Shown: piece by piece, positions 8,392-18,376 of the stretch | Layout of the letters: every line of letters starts with the position of its first letter | How positions within the stretch are numbered: position 1 is the stretch's first letter | Source: [Bacteroides] pectinophilus | GTDB taxonomy: Bacteria > Bacillota > Clostridia > Lachnospirales > Lachnospiraceae | Assembly: GCA_025146925.1 (NCBI GenBank) | Contig: CP102260.1 | Span: forward strand, 2,767,501-2,831,500 | Reading direction: 5' to 3' | Length of the DNA stretch: 64,000 bases | Position numbers and translations under genes: made by a program | Notes under the pieces: model-generated | The model's database searches: none | Told to the model about the DNA's origin: nothing | Seen by the model: the letters and a program-made list of their open reading frames with translations, nothing else

Positions 8392-9424
8392 TTATGCCCT
8401 TTTTGCGCATGAACTCCGATACTGCCAGTGCAATTACCGCAGGAAGCACAAAATGCATAAGAACTATCTCAATAAATGTAACTGCCGCAGATGTTGTCTG
8501 TGTCATCGTCTGCCATGCCATTATCTGGCCTACGAATCCGGCAGATCCCATTCCTGAGCCCGTCGCGTTATTAGTCATATGAAGCACTGCTGACGAAACC
8601 GGTCCCAGAACCGCACTTGATATAATTGCAGGAAGCCATACAACCGGCTTTCTTACGATATTAGGCACCTGAAGCATTGAGGTTCCAATTCCCTGTGCGA
8701 TAAATCCGCCAAACTTATTCTCTCTGTAGCTTGCAACCGCAAATCCGATCATATTGCAGCAGCAGCCGACTGCTGCAGCACCTGCTGCGAGTCCCGACAG
8801 ATTCATTGATATTCCTATTGCCGCCGAACTGATAGGAAGTGTAAGAATCATTCCCATTGCAACCGATACTATTATTCCGCCAATAACCGGTGACTGTTCC
8901 ACGTTGACATTAACAATCATTCCGATCCAGTACATAAGCCTGGATATAGGTGGTCCGACAATATATCCGACTACTGCTCCCGATACTATGCTCAGGAACG
9001 GAGTAATTATGATATCCACAGGAGTCTTGCCTGATACAAGATGTCCAATCTCAATTGCTGCATACGCTGCAACAAACGCTCCAAGAGGTTCGCCCGGCTT
9101 TCCAAGTGCTATTGTTGTCATTGCGACATCAGGAAATGCACCAATAAGACCTGCAACTGCTGCAGCGATTGTAACAAGCGGTTTCTCCTTAAACTTGACT
9201 GCCACACCAACACCGATTCCGGCCCCCGTAAGTGACTTAGCTACACGGCTTATTGCAATAAGGTACAATCCGGCCGTCTGTGCTGCCGGAGCCTGTATTC
9301 CCATTATAAGGTCACCTATCTGGGCAATGATTGTACCTATGATAAGCGTTGAGAACAGTCCGAGTGCCATTCCGCTTAAACCGTCAATAAAAATGTGATT
9401 CAGTATCTTTTTTACCTTTTCCAT
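8360..9424 (-). CDS. PTS IIC-like membrane protein, PfoR family
   Basis: 354 residues, nearly all hydrophobic, with about eight to ten membrane segments rich in Gly and Ala. The pattern (IDGLSGMALGLFSTLIIGTI at the N-terminus, repeated AxxGxxIG blocks) fits the PTS_EIIC_2 family, COG3641, which includes Clostridium perfringens PfoR. No EIIA or EIIB partner is nearby, and the substrate is unknown. AGGAGG lies five bases before ATG 9424. The last 32 bases overlap yyaC on the other strand. Confidence 0.8.
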   Translation of the reverse strand: MEKVKKILNHIFIDGLSGMALGLFSTLIIGTIIAQIGDLIMGIQAPAAQTAGLYLIAISRVAKSLTGAGIGVGVAVKFKEKPLVTIAAAVAGLIGAFPDVAMTTIALGKPGEPLGAFVAAYAAIEIGHLVSGKTPVDIIITPFLSIVSGAVVGYIVGPPISRLMYWIGMIVNVNVEQSPVIGGIIVSVAMGMILTLPISSAAIGISMNLSGLAAGAAAVGCCCNMIGFAVASYRENKFGGFIAQGIGTSMLQVPNIVRKPVVWLPAIISSAVLGPVSSAVLHMTNNATGSGMGSAGFVGQIMAWQTMTQTTSAAVTFIEIVLMHFVLPAVIALAVSEFMRKKGIIKEGDMKLDM

Positions 9425-9481
9425 ATATCCTCCTATACAGCTGTAATGTCAACTGTCTTGTCAGATGATAACACACAATAA

Positions 9482-9533
9482 AAAATCCCGCAAGGACTTT
9501 TTATGGAACAATATCCACTGTTATCCTGCGGGA
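9482..9533 (-). terminator. niaR terminator overlapping its coding end
   Basis: On the minus strand ATCCCGCAGGAT, spanning the last niaR codons and stop, pairs with GTCCTTGCGGGAT, followed directly by TTTTTTATTG. The stem arm inside the coding region means that translation to the stop could affect its folding. Confidence 0.65.
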
Positions 9534-10048
9534 TGAAGATAGCCCCTTTTCTTAAGCTCCTCTTCTATTATATCAAGATCTTCTTCACTATTGGCGACCA
9601 CCGTGTGATAATGCACTCCGTTAGTCAGCCCGTTAAGCGGTCTGTCATGATTATCCGGCGAATTCAGCCGTGCAAGGAAATCCTTCACATCTTTCCTTGA
9701 GTTAATTATCAGATCCACCGTGATCTGCCCGTATATATAATGCTCAACTATTACATCGCTTACTTTGCCGTTGTTATCCACAATGCAGTTGAGCTCATCC
9801 TCTATCTGATCATCCGTATGGCTCACGCAGAAAGTTCTCCGCACCTTTGAATCTTTTTCAGCAAATAAAATATATCCCTTGTTCGTTGAAAGAATGCTCT
9901 TGTCAACAGCCCTCAGCAAAGCTATATCCTGCACTATAACCTGTCTGCTTACACCAAGTCTTTCTGCCAGTTCCGCTCCCGATATCGGGGCATTACTGTC
10001 CGCAAGCATCTGTATAATCCTGTCACGCCTTTTATCGCCTTCCATCAT
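9521..10048 (-). CDS. niaR: NiaR-type niacin-responsive repressor (HTH plus 3H domain)
   Basis: 175 residues. A winged-helix DNA-binding domain (~5-60: ISGAELAERLGVSRQVIVQDI) is followed by a 3H domain with the conserved histidines seen in CVSHTDDQIEDEL, VEHYIYG and NGVHYHTVV. In characterised relatives it binds niacin and represses NAD-salvage and niacin-uptake genes. The start is ATG 10048 with AAGGGAG six bases upstream; the open frame extends to 10090 without a good site. No nad or niacin transport gene is adjacent in the window, so its targets are elsewhere, unless the PTS-like gene downstream is one. Confidence 0.85.
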   Translation of the reverse strand: MMEGDKRRDRIIQMLADSNAPISGAELAERLGVSRQVIVQDIALLRAVDKSILSTNKGYILFAEKDSKVRRTFCVSHTDDQIEDELNCIVDNNGKVSDVIVEHYIYGQITVDLIINSRKDVKDFLARLNSPDNHDRPLNGLTNGVHYHTVVANSEEDLDIIEEELKKRGYLHPAG

Positions 10049-10111
10049 CTGTTCTCCCTTCATCCGGAATTCTGAATTTATCTTAACCATATTATTTCAA
10101 AAATGCAATAT

Positions 10112-10351
10112 CTATTTTCCTCCTCTGTGGCAGTCCTTCATCCGGCAGTCTGTTTCCTGTGTTTTACATTTATCTGCGCACTTAAGCGGCGTTCCGAATG
10201 CATAGATTTTTTTATATTTCTCATCTTTGTCTGCCGGAGATTCTCCCTCAGGTATAAGACCCGTACATTCATGCGCCGACACCGCGTCGCTTAAGTCAAG
10301 ATAGTCAATATCCGTGTGATAATAGTCTTTTTTATCATCATTTATCGCCAT
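10112..10351 (-). CDS. Small Cys-rich-tailed hypothetical protein
   Basis: 79 residues from ATG 10351, which has a strong GGAGG six bases upstream. The N-terminal half is acidic and Tyr/Asp-rich (KKDYYHTDIDYLDLSD). The last 25 residues contain four cysteines in the pattern C-x3-C-x6-C-x4-C ending with a His, which could bind a metal. No signal peptide is seen. I do not recognise the family. It is followed by niaR, 63 bases downstream. Confidence 0.65.
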   Translation of the reverse strand: MAINDDKKDYYHTDIDYLDLSDAVSAHECTGLIPEGESPADKDEKYKKIYAFGTPLKCADKCKTQETDCRMKDCHRGGK

Positions 10352-10468
10352 ACTAATCCTCCATTCCGCAGGCACAAAGTGCCCACTCACACAATAATTG
10401 TTCCTCAAGTCTTAGTATTTAATACATGCGGCACCGCCGAACGCTGATAAAATAAATACAAATGTCCG

Positions 10469-10496
10469 TTTACAATGCCATGTTTTAATGTATAAT
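10469..10496 (+). promoter_or_regulatory. Sigma A-type promoter for the 10549 gene
   Basis: TTTACA at 10469-10474 and TATAAT at 10491-10496 are 16 bases apart. The start point would be near 10503, giving a ~46-base leader before ATG 10549. Confidence 0.65.
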
Positions 10497-10548
10497 GTGA
10501 GATATATTAACCATAAACATATTATAGTAGATTGGAGATATAGCAGAA

Positions 10549-10821
10549 ATGTTCCGTATGTGGTGTAAATGCTTTGATGACAGAGGTCATCTTCTTAAAG
10601 ATATGGTAGTAGAAAATTCATCCCCTGATGAGTCACGCACTAAGAAGATATTCGATGCGCTTGACAGCGCATGTCATGAATTCGACCTGAGCAAACCTAT
10701 ATGGCTTGATTCCAATGTATCCGAATTCAAGCGTCACTCCAAAGTGCGTTTCACACAGGATAATTTTATTGATTCGATTGATTTTGCTTTTCTTGAAATT
10801 GAAGTTATCGAGGAGGATTAG
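10549..10821 (+). CDS. Small conserved-looking hypothetical protein
   Basis: 90 residues, soluble, with alternating strands and one helix, mixed charge and an acidic C-terminus. GGAGA lies 11 bases before ATG 10549 and a good promoter stands upstream. It overlaps the convergent dehydrogenase by four bases. I do not recognise a family or function. Confidence 0.65.
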   Translation: MFRMWCKCFDDRGHLLKDMVVENSSPDESRTKKIFDALDSACHEFDLSKPIWLDSNVSEFKRHSKVRFTQDNFIDSIDFAFLEIEVIEED

Positions 10822-11783
10822 CCGCCAATTACATTCCTGGCTTCTCCCCTTACAAATGCCGTTATATTCATGGCAACCTCATCCATGAGTCTCTGTCTGG
10901 CTTCCGTTGTTGCCCATGCACTGTGCGGCGTTATGAGAAGCTTCCTGCTGTCCTTAATATCAAGCAGCGGGTTATCGCATCTTACAGGCTCTGTCTCAAG
11001 TACATCAAGGCCTGCAGCAGCTATCATTCCGTCATTAAGCGCCTTCACAAGATCCTTTTCAACAACTATAGGGCCGCGTCCGACATTTATCATGACTGCA
11101 CTCTTCTTCATGCGGCTGAATGCATTAATATCCATAAGGCCTTTTGTGTTCTCATTAAGAGGCGCATGTATGCTTATAATATCAGATTCAGCCAGCAGTT
11201 CATCAAAATCCACACGTCTGTAATGTTCATCCGAATGATGTCCCGATGTAGAATAATAGATGACATTGCATCCAAAGCTTTCAGCAATCTGTGCCACCTT
11301 GCGTCCAATCGTTCCAAGTCCGATGATTCCCCATGTCATGCCATACAGTTCATGAAACGGTTCTCCAAAATGTGTGAATATAGGGCAGTCTGCATATGCA
11401 CCCGACTTCACATAGTCATCATAATATCTCATCTTCTCAACGAGGTAGAACATCATTGCAAATGTGTGCTGTACTACTGAATTAGTTGAATATCCCGCCA
11501 CATTAGTCACCGTAATGCCGCGTTCCCCGGTATATGCAAGGTCAACATTATTATATCCTGTCGCAGTAAGGCAGATGAGCTTAACATTTGCAGCCATCTC
11601 AAGCGTGTATGCATTCATAGGTACTTTGTTGGCAATAACAATATCAGCATCCAGAGAAGCAAGACGCTGTCTTGCCTCATCCGGTGTGCTCATATCAAAC
11701 TTTACAAATTCTCCAAGCTCTTCAATTCTGTCCAGATTCACATCTGTTCCGACTGTAAGAGCATCAAGCATAACTATCTTCAT
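10818..11783 (-). CDS. D-isomer-specific 2-hydroxyacid dehydrogenase
   Basis: 321 residues, the normal length. The NAD-binding fingerprint GLGTIGRK and downstream Asp-equivalent region, the INVGRGPIV motif, DVLETEP with the catalytic Glu, and PHSAWAT with the catalytic His are all present. It reduces a 2-keto acid with NADH; hydroxypyruvate, glyoxylate or a branched keto acid are possible and cannot be separated here. AAGGCGG precedes ATG 11783. It follows pgi by 31 bases on the same strand, probably one transcript. Confidence 0.88.
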   Translation of the reverse strand: MKIVMLDALTVGTDVNLDRIEELGEFVKFDMSTPDEARQRLASLDADIVIANKVPMNAYTLEMAANVKLICLTATGYNNVDLAYTGERGITVTNVAGYSTNSVVQHTFAMMFYLVEKMRYYDDYVKSGAYADCPIFTHFGEPFHELYGMTWGIIGLGTIGRKVAQIAESFGCNVIYYSTSGHHSDEHYRRVDFDELLAESDIISIHAPLNENTKGLMDINAFSRMKKSAVMINVGRGPIVVEKDLVKALNDGMIAAAGLDVLETEPVRCDNPLLDIKDSRKLLITPHSAWATTEARQRLMDEVAMNITAFVRGEARNVIGG

Positions 11784-11814
11784 TAATTACCGCCTTAATT
11801 ACCATCTTCAGATA

Positions 11815-13161
11815 TTACATTCTCTTAAGGAGTTCTTCTCTTGCTTCCTCATATCCCGGCTTGCCGAGAAGTGCGAACATATTCTTCTTATAGCTCTCAA
11901 CACCCGGCTGGTTAAACGGATTAACGCCAAGTATATATCCGCTGAGGCCGCATGCAAACTCAAAGAAGTAGAACAGCTCGCCAAGATAGAACTCATTCTG
12001 CTCAGGTATGTTAACAATTGCATTAGGCACATTACCATCCGTGTGTGCAAGAATAGTACCGTTCATCGCGCTCTTATTTACAAAATCAACTGTCCTTCCT
12101 GCAAGGTAATTAAGTCCGTCAAGGTCTTCGTCCTCTGCTTCAATAGTGAGACTGCATCTAGGAGACTCAACATTGAGAACTGTCTCAAACATTATTCTTG
12201 CGCCGTCCTGAATAAACTGTCCCATTGAGTGAAGATCCGTTGTAAGGTCAACACTTGCAGGGAAAAGACCCTTGCCATCCTTGCCTTCGCTCTCGCCCAT
12301 AAGCTGTTTCCACCACTCAAGTGTGTAATGCAGGCTCGGTTCATAATCGCAGAGAATCTCAACTGACTTGCCCTTGCGCAGAAGAATGTTACGGACTGCC
12401 GCATACAGCATTGAATCATTCTCCTCAAACGGTGCATTGAGACATCTCTCTCTTGCGGATGCAGCACCTTCCATAAGCTTATCAATATCTGCACCGCTTG
12501 CTGCAATTGCAAGAAGTCCTACTGCTGTCAGCACTGAGAAACGTCCGCCTACATCATCAGGTACAACGAATGTCTCATAACCTTCTGCCGTAGCAAGATT
12601 CTTTAAAGCTCCCTTAGCCTTGTCAGTAGTTGCATATATTCTCTTTGCAGCCTCTTCCTTGCCATACTTCTTCTCAAGCATCTTCTTGAATATACGGAAT
12701 GCTATTGCAGGCTCTGTTGTAGTTCCTGACTTTGATATAATATTTACAGAAAAATCCCTGTCGCCAATAACATCTATAAGATTGGAAATGTATGTAGAAC
12801 TTATTGAATTACCAACAAAATATATCTCAGGAGTCTTACGTATCTCCTTAGATACTGAATTATAGAAATTGTGACGGAGGAACTCAATTGCTGCCCTCGC
12901 ACCAAGATATGAACCGCCTATTCCGATTACCACAAGCACCTCAGAATCAGACTGTATCTTAGCCGCTGCCTGCTTAATTCTTGCAAATTCATCCTTATCA
13001 TAGTCTACAGGAAGATCTATCCATCCAAGATAATCATTACCTGCCCCGCTCTTAGACAGAAGTACCTTCTTAGCCTCTTCTGTTATAGCCTTCATAGACT
13101 CCATCTCATGGTCTCTGATAAACCCCTTTGCTCTTGAATAATCATACGTTACCTTTGCCAT
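11815..13161 (-). CDS. pgi: Glucose-6-phosphate isomerase
   Basis: 448 residues, the compact form common in Firmicutes. It interconverts glucose 6-phosphate and fructose 6-phosphate in glycolysis. Motifs include [33 protein letters not shown], the catalytic Glu in MGQFIQDG, and the C-terminal [20 protein letters not shown] region carrying the catalytic Lys. The start is ATG 13161 with GGAGG six bases upstream; an upstream in-frame start lacks a site. Confidence 0.96.
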   Translation of the reverse strand: MAKVTYDYSRAKGFIRDHEMESMKAITEEAKKVLLSKSGAGNDYLGWIDLPVDYDKDEFARIKQAAAKIQSDSEVLVVIGIGGSYLGARAAIEFLRHNFYNSVSKEIRKTPEIYFVGNSISSTYISNLIDVIGDRDFSVNIISKSGTTTEPAIAFRIFKKMLEKKYGKEEAAKRIYATTDKAKGALKNLATAEGYETFVVPDDVGGRFSVLTAVGLLAIAASGADIDKLMEGAASARERCLNAPFEENDSMLYAAVRNILLRKGKSVEILCDYEPSLHYTLEWWKQLMGESEGKDGKGLFPASVDLTTDLHSMGQFIQDGARIMFETVLNVESPRCSLTIEAEDEDLDGLNYLAGRTVDFVNKSAMNGTILAHTDGNVPNAIVNIPEQNEFYLGELFYFFEFACGLSGYILGVNPFNQPGVESYKKNMFALLGKPGYEEAREELLKRM

Positions 13162-13287
13162 ATTAATCCTCCATTCCACTCCGCAGTTTTCTTGAAATAT
13201 TAATTAATGCATCAGCCGGTTCAGAAGCCTTCCCCTCCGGCATCACTATCTTTATTATAGTCATTTATCGTTAATTTTTCAACAATA

Positions 13288-13491
13288 TTATCTGATATAA
13301 CCAAATTGTGCCTCAATATCCGACATTTTCTTTTTCATTCTGCGGAAGTCAGCAAGTGATGCATATCTGTCCAGCTTTCTGATTATACTTCTGCCTCCCG
13401 CAATACCGGCAACTGATACCGTCAGGACAAGCACTGTGACAGCTGCCGTCACACATGCCGCATCATAATCTGATGCATATATGTTATACAT
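13288..13491 (-). CDS. Small single-span membrane protein
   Basis: 67 residues. An N-terminal hydrophobic helix (~12-35) is followed by a basic, helical tail with coiled-coil tendency. AAGGAGGGGA precedes ATG 13491 and lies entirely within one arm of an 18-base inverted repeat, which may hide it in the mRNA. No family is recognised. Confidence 0.65.
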   Translation of the reverse strand: MYNIYASDYDAACVTAAVTVLVLTVSVAGIAGGRSIIRKLDRYASLADFRRMKKKMSDIEAQFGYIR

Positions 13492-13495
13492 AAAA

Positions 13496-13544
13496 TCCCC
13501 TCCTTATAATGGACATGCTATCACTATCCATTATAAAGAGGGGA
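13496..13544 (-). repeat. Inverted repeat covering the ribosome binding site of the 13288 gene
   Basis: The arms at 13496-13513 and 13527-13544 pair at 17 of 18 positions, with a 13-base loop. On the minus strand the second arm contains AAGGAGGGGA, the ribosome binding site. The first arm contains TATAAT at 13535-13530, but no convincing -35 element lies upstream of it. It could be an operator, an RBS-sequestering hairpin, or both depending on the transcript start. Confidence 0.7.
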
Positions 13545-13558
13545 TATTACAGTTAAAA

Positions 13559-13573
13559 GCAGATTACGTCTGC
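13559..13573 (-). terminator. Short hairpin after the 13605 gene
   Basis: On the minus strand GCAGA and TCTGC flank a five-base loop and are followed by TTTTAACTG. The stem is only five pairs, so it is a weak terminator candidate for the upstream coiled-coil gene. Confidence 0.4.
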
Positions 13574-13604
13574 AATTTGCTACAACAAGCCACAAGTTTC
13601 GGAT

Positions 13605-14699
13605 TTATTTGCGCTCATCATACACCATAAGTGCCTGACCTATAGTCTTTACATTGGTACTTCTCATTATCTCGTACAGAGAATCAAGCTTAGCCGATGA
13701 TACAAACTCACTTCCGATATAAGCCTCATAGTTAGATGAAATATATATCTTCTGTTGTTTTACCCTGTCCTGAAGCTTCGACAGACTTGCCGCCTTTTCT
13801 TCAAGCTCAGTCTTCATCGCCTGGATTCTGTCCCTGTCACGGCTCTCAATCTCATCCACAATGTCCGGTCTGGTAGAATTGTCAAATTCTTCAAGAGCAA
13901 TAGCTCTCTCACCTTCAATGCGTTCCACATCGGAATACAATTCACCAAGCTTGTCGTCAAAGCTCTCAAGACCGTACATTTCTTCGTTGGTGTCCTTCTT
14001 TATTGAGCGTCTTATTTTCTTAATCCTGCGTTTATTGGCATCAATCTTTTTCCTGGTTGTACGCACCCCAAGCATTGTCTCTGCGTGAGGAACAAATAAT
14101 ATGTCATTGATGCATTTGTATATGAAAAATCCAAGACATATTATAAGCAGGTATATTCCCGACATAACAAGCTTACTAAGCTCCGGAAATATCAGATTGA
14201 TTATAAGGGGTACTGCACAGTAAAATACCGCAAACACAGCAATACAGATCAGTATATCCTTAATTCCCTTGGTAACAAATAATGCCAGATAAAGTCTGTT
14301 CCTGCACATTCTCGGTATTCTCTCAACCCTGAACGCCTCAAGAATCTGACTGTTCATCTCCTCATTATCCCTGGCAAGGTCCTCTGTCTCCATTGCAATG
14401 CGCTCTTTTATTCCTTTGCTCTTAGCCTTCTCGCGCTCTGCCTGAACCTGTTTTACCTTTTCCTTATCGATATCAATGGCATTGTTAAATCCGGCAGCCA
14501 CATCATCACGTCTCTTCTTCACAGTGGCATCAACTTCATCTTTAACATTCTTACACATCACATCGATATTCTTTGACAGGCTTGATACACTCTGGTTGAG
14601 CGCATAAAGTCTGTCGCAGTTGCCCTCATATTCCTTAACGTCACTTCTTACCTGTGCAAGCACATTAATGTCACCTGCAAGTATATTCTGATCTGCCAT
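13605..14699 (-). CDS. Membrane protein with flanking coiled coils
   Basis: 364 residues. Long charged helical regions (~15-130 and ~225-325) of coiled-coil character flank two hydrophobic segments (~145-175 and ~180-205). Both coiled coils would face the same side of the membrane, probably the cytoplasm. ATG 14699 has GAGGTGAA at normal spacing; a GTG at 14708 is less likely. No enzyme motif is seen. Function is unknown; a scaffold-like role is only suggested by shape. Confidence 0.65.
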   Translation of the reverse strand: MADQNILAGDINVLAQVRSDVKEYEGNCDRLYALNQSVSSLSKNIDVMCKNVKDEVDATVKKRRDDVAAGFNNAIDIDKEKVKQVQAEREKAKSKGIKERIAMETEDLARDNEEMNSQILEAFRVERIPRMCRNRLYLALFVTKGIKDILICIAVFAVFYCAVPLIINLIFPELSKLVMSGIYLLIICLGFFIYKCINDILFVPHAETMLGVRTTRKKIDANKRRIKKIRRSIKKDTNEEMYGLESFDDKLGELYSDVERIEGERAIALEEFDNSTRPDIVDEIESRDRDRIQAMKTELEEKAASLSKLQDRVKQQKIYISSNYEAYIGSEFVSSAKLDSLYEIMRSTNVKTIGQALMVYDERK

Positions 14700-14742
14700 A
14701 AGCTTCACCTCATGTATTATACATGTACTATAGCATTACCTG

Positions 14743-17028
14743 TTAGTTATTCCTGTAAAAGTTAATAAGGCATCCGTCAAGGATAATCTGTCTCTCATCA
14801 TCTGTAAGGTCGCCTACAGTAAGTTCGAATTCCTTAAGTGAATCTCCGACAACATATGCCTTGATTACATCATCCTTATTCCTGATTGCATCTACTATTC
14901 CCGGTACAAATATATAATCTCCGTTAGCAAACGGAAGCTCACCATCCTTAATAATGAATGGAAGCATGCCCCAGTTAATAAGATTAGAACGATATCTCTT
15001 CGTTGCATACTCATTAGCTATGTTAGCCCATCCGCCAAGAACCTTCTGGCATGACGCAGCCTGCTCTCTGGCTGATCCGTCACCAGGCTTAACTGCAAAT
15101 ATTGTACTTCCTATTGCTATTGTGTCCCTGCTTATCTTATATGATTCCTTAATCTTATCCATGACAGGCTTAAGTTCAGGGAATGCCTCTGCAGGACAGT
15201 TACCTGCAACTCTTGCTTCTTCAGCCTTCTTAACTTCCTTGGCACGTCCTACATATGCCGGATCCTTTCTTGAGAGTGTGAACTCTGCAAGGCCTATTGG
15301 GTTAGATCTGAATGATGATGTCTCACCCGAAGGAATAAGCTCATCAGTTGTAGTTACCGGATCATGTATCTCTGATACAACCTTAAGGAGCAGATTCTCA
15401 GGAAGTGGCTCCATTGCAGGCCAGTCCTTAATATTAGGACCAAACTTTATCTCCACAGACGGATCTGCTACTCCGTGGCTGTCAAATACTCTGTTCTCAT
15501 ATATTGTCTTGTCAAAGAAATACTTAGGATTCTTATACTCAACATCCATATCCGTTGCTGCTGTAAGGAAGCCCTTATTAGCCGCTGTTGCCGCAATAGA
15601 ACGCGCGTCCATAAGTGCAACTGATGCAATCTGACCGTTCTGAAGCTTAGAGCCTTCACGGTTAGGGAAGTTACGTGTTGAATGTCTGATTGAAAATGCA
15701 TTATTAGCCGGTGTATCACCTGCACCAAAGCAAGGACCGCAGAATGCAGTCTTAACGATTGCACCTGTCTGCATAAGATCAGCAAGCGCTCCGTTCCTGG
15801 CAATCTCCATATAGATAGGAGTACTTGCAGGATATACGCTGAGCGTAAATTCATCATCGCCTATACTCTTGCCGCGGAGTATGTCTGCTGCTGCACAGAT
15901 ATTCTCAAAACCGCCGCCTGCACATCCCGCAATGATACCCTGGTCAACATAAAGCTTACCGTCTATAACCTTGTTCTTAAGTGTAAAGTCAACCTGTCCG
16001 TCAAGGCTTACCTTGGCACGCTTCTCAACATCATCAAGGATATCCATAAGGTTGGCATTAAGTTCTTCAATAGTATATGTGTTGCTTGGGTGGAATGGCA
16101 TTGCTATCATCGGCTTAATCTCGCTTAAGTTAACATATACAACTCCATCATAGTAAGCAACATCTGCAGGATTAAGTTCTGCAAAATCAGCGCTTCTTCC
16201 ATGAATGTCATAGAATTCCTTAATTCTGTCATCAGTTCTCCAGATAGATGACAGGCATGTTGTCTCTGTTGTCATAACATCAACGCCAATACGGAAATCA
16301 GCGCTAAGGTTAGATACACCAGGGCCTACGAATTCCATTACCTTATTCTTAACATAACCGTTGCCGAATACCTTACCGATAATTGCAAGTGCAACGTCCT
16401 GAGGACCTACACCCTTCATCGGCTCTCCTGTAAGATAGATTGCAACTACGCCCGGCATCTTTATGTCATATGTCTTATTAAGGAGCTGCTTAACAAGCTC
16501 AGGTCCGCCTTCACCCATAGCCATTGTTCCGAGAGCACCGTAACGTGTATGACTGTCTGAGCCCAATATCATCTTACCGCCGCCTGCAAGCATCTCTCTT
16601 GCAAACTGATGAATTACAGCCTGATGAGGAGGTACATACACTCCACCATACTTCTTGGCACATGTAAGGCCAAACATGTGATCATCTTCATTAATTGTTC
16701 CGCCCACTGCGCAAAGACTGTTATGACAGTTGGTAAGTACATATGGGATAGGAAACTTCTCAAGTCCTGAAGCTCTTGCTGTCTGGATAATTCCTACAAA
16801 TGTAATGTCATGTGAAGTAAGCTTATCGAACTTAATCTGAAGCTGCTCCATATTGCCTGATGTATTATGCTTTTCAAGAATCGAATATGCCATTGTACCC
16901 TTAGCAGCCTCTTCCTTAGAAGGTACACTGCCAAGCTTTGATGCAAGTATTGCCTGTACATCAGCATTATCTTCAATTATCTCAGTTCCATGAAGCAGAT
17001 ATGCTCCACCATCACTTAAATTGATCAT
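14743..17028 (-). CDS. Aconitase-family hydratase, YbhJ-like
   Basis: 761 residues. The fold and cluster-binding cysteines of the aconitase superfamily are present: one Cys in [11 protein letters not shown] and the pair in [28 protein letters not shown] and the C-terminal swivel domain are also seen. It resembles E. coli YbhJ and a related hydratase of Clostridia rather than housekeeping AcnA, so the substrate may not be citrate. CAAGGAG precedes ATG 17028. No other TCA-type gene is adjacent. Confidence 0.85.
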   Translation of the reverse strand: MINLSDGGAYLLHGTEIIEDNADVQAILASKLGSVPSKEEAAKGTMAYSILEKHNTSGNMEQLQIKFDKLTSHDITFVGIIQTARASGLEKFPIPYVLTNCHNSLCAVGGTINEDDHMFGLTCAKKYGGVYVPPHQAVIHQFAREMLAGGGKMILGSDSHTRYGALGTMAMGEGGPELVKQLLNKTYDIKMPGVVAIYLTGEPMKGVGPQDVALAIIGKVFGNGYVKNKVMEFVGPGVSNLSADFRIGVDVMTTETTCLSSIWRTDDRIKEFYDIHGRSADFAELNPADVAYYDGVVYVNLSEIKPMIAMPFHPSNTYTIEELNANLMDILDDVEKRAKVSLDGQVDFTLKNKVIDGKLYVDQGIIAGCAGGGFENICAAADILRGKSIGDDEFTLSVYPASTPIYMEIARNGALADLMQTGAIVKTAFCGPCFGAGDTPANNAFSIRHSTRNFPNREGSKLQNGQIASVALMDARSIAATAANKGFLTAATDMDVEYKNPKYFFDKTIYENRVFDSHGVADPSVEIKFGPNIKDWPAMEPLPENLLLKVVSEIHDPVTTTDELIPSGETSSFRSNPIGLAEFTLSRKDPAYVGRAKEVKKAEEARVAGNCPAEAFPELKPVMDKIKESYKISRDTIAIGSTIFAVKPGDGSAREQAASCQKVLGGWANIANEYATKRYRSNLINWGMLPFIIKDGELPFANGDYIFVPGIVDAIRNKDDVIKAYVVGDSLKEFELTVGDLTDDERQIILDGCLINFYRNN

Positions 17029-17080
17029 TTTATGCTCTCCTTGTATTATGGAAAAAATTTTATCAGTATTATATCATCAG

Positions 17081-17497
17081 TTACTGCTGTGACGCAAGTT
17101 TTTCAATGAGATCATGCGCAAGCTTTTCATCAAGCTTGCCTTCCTGCCACTTCAAGCTGACCGAGTCACCTTTATATCTTGGAATGATATGCATATGAAA
17201 ATGAAATACAGTCTGTCCTGCAATCTCTCCGTTATTCTGGAGAAGGTTCATTCCGTCACATCCAAGCTCATCATTAAGGAACTTCGCAATCTTTGACGCA
17301 ACTGCAAATACGTGTCCGGCAGTCTTTTCATCCATTGAAAATATATTGTCAAAATGTTCCTTTGGAACAACAAGTACATGTCCTCTTGTTGCAGGGCCGA
17401 GATCGAATATTACCTTAACAATGTCATCCTCATATAATGCATTCGTTGGGATATCCCCATTTGCAAGTTTACAAAAAATACAATCATCCTTTTTCAT
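17081..17497 (-). CDS. HIT family nucleotide-binding protein
   Basis: 138 residues. The histidine triad HFHMHIIP near residue 100, the CIFCK zinc pair at residues 6-10 and the HVLVVPKEH strand are canonical. These enzymes hydrolyse AMP-linked phosphoramidates or similar nucleotides. AAGGAGG lies eight bases before ATG 17497, so an upstream in-frame start is not needed. It precedes the aconitase-like gene by 52 bases. Confidence 0.93.
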   Translation of the reverse strand: MKKDDCIFCKLANGDIPTNALYEDDIVKVIFDLGPATRGHVLVVPKEHFDNIFSMDEKTAGHVFAVASKIAKFLNDELGCDGMNLLQNNGEIAGQTVFHFHMHIIPRYKGDSVSLKWQEGKLDEKLAHDLIEKLASQQ

Positions 17498-17575
17498 TAT
17501 GAATAATCCTCCTTTTTCCGCATTATGTGCAGTCGAACTTTGTCGATTTGTCAGCATTTACCGCCGGCATTTTTT

Positions 17576-17605
17576 ATTATATACTTAAATCATACTAATA
17601 ATCAA
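17576..17605 (-). promoter_or_regulatory. Promoter for the HIT gene
   Basis: On the minus strand TTGATT (17605-17600) and TATAAT (17581-17576) are 18 bases apart. The start point near 17569 gives a leader of about 70 bases. It overlaps the region just before the divergent histidine kinase gene. Confidence 0.55.
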
Positions 17606-17624
17606 TGGAGAGGAGCTCATAAAT

Positions 17625-18362
17625 ATGCCTTTTTCTGACAATGACAACAAGCTTATTAATAAAATGAAAACCGAGGCTCCCGAATTCTACGATCTGTTCA
17701 TGCGTACATGTAATATATATGAGTGTCAGGCATCAAGCGCATCACACGATATACTGAATCATATCACCGTACTTCACGGAACCCTTCAGGTTCTTGAACA
17801 CCGCTCCAATGATATCAAACATGACCCTGTATGGATGAATTTCAGTAAGGCGCTTCACTCTCTGATTGACTATATTAATACGACATCTGAGCTTCGTTAT
17901 TCACGCCACTGCAACAAAAGCTACTTTGATATTCTGGATATATTATGGAATATTCCTCTTAATCTTGATGATATGTTTGAAACTATAGGTGAAACCCACT
18001 CCCGCAATTACAGGCTTGATTTTCCTGAACAGTTCCCTCTTGTATATGCCGACTGTGACAGAATTAACTCTGCACTTCTTGCAATAGCACGCAATGCTGT
18101 CGAGGCTACTGATGAGGGTGATGATATCATAATAAGTGCATCACTGGATGATAACGTATTATCTGTTGTTGTAACTGATTATGGCTGCGGATTCTCAGAA
18201 GATGCATTATCGCATGTGTTCCATGCATTTGAAAGTGAGAAGACCGGACATGCCGGTGTAGGACTTGCCATAGCAAGAGCAGTTGCCAGTGCACACGGCG
18301 GCAGTGTAAGCATAACACCGCTTGCCACCGGTACATCTGTAACTTTCAGCTTTAGAATATAA
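17625..18362 (+). CDS. Sensor-less histidine kinase
   Basis: 245 residues, with no membrane segment or sensor domain. A HisKA-like helix carries the phospho-acceptor His in ASHDILNHITVLHG (~45-58). The ATPase domain has the N box (ARNAVEAT), G1 (DYGCGF), F box and G2 (GHAGVGLAIA). No response regulator is adjacent, so it is an orphan kinase. In this lineage orphan soluble kinases may phosphorylate Spo0A, but nothing in the sequence proves it. It is convergent with the flavodoxin-SCP2 gene. Confidence 0.85.
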   Translation: MPFSDNDNKLINKMKTEAPEFYDLFMRTCNIYECQASSASHDILNHITVLHGTLQVLEHRSNDIKHDPVWMNFSKALHSLIDYINTTSELRYSRHCNKSYFDILDILWNIPLNLDDMFETIGETHSRNYRLDFPEQFPLVYADCDRINSALLAIARNAVEATDEGDDIIISASLDDNVLSVVVTDYGCGFSEDALSHVFHAFESEKTGHAGVGLAIARAVASAHGGSVSITPLATGTSVTFSFRI

Positions 18363-18376
18363 TTTGAATATTATAA

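Noticed and set aside
8754-9398. 214-codon plus-strand open frame.
   Set aside because: It is antisense to the PTS-like gene and rich in Ile/Pro/Thr as expected of a mirrored membrane-protein gene. It has no start signals.
14954-15634. 226-codon plus-strand open frame.
   Set aside because: It is antisense to the aconitase-like gene, with no ribosome binding site or family features.
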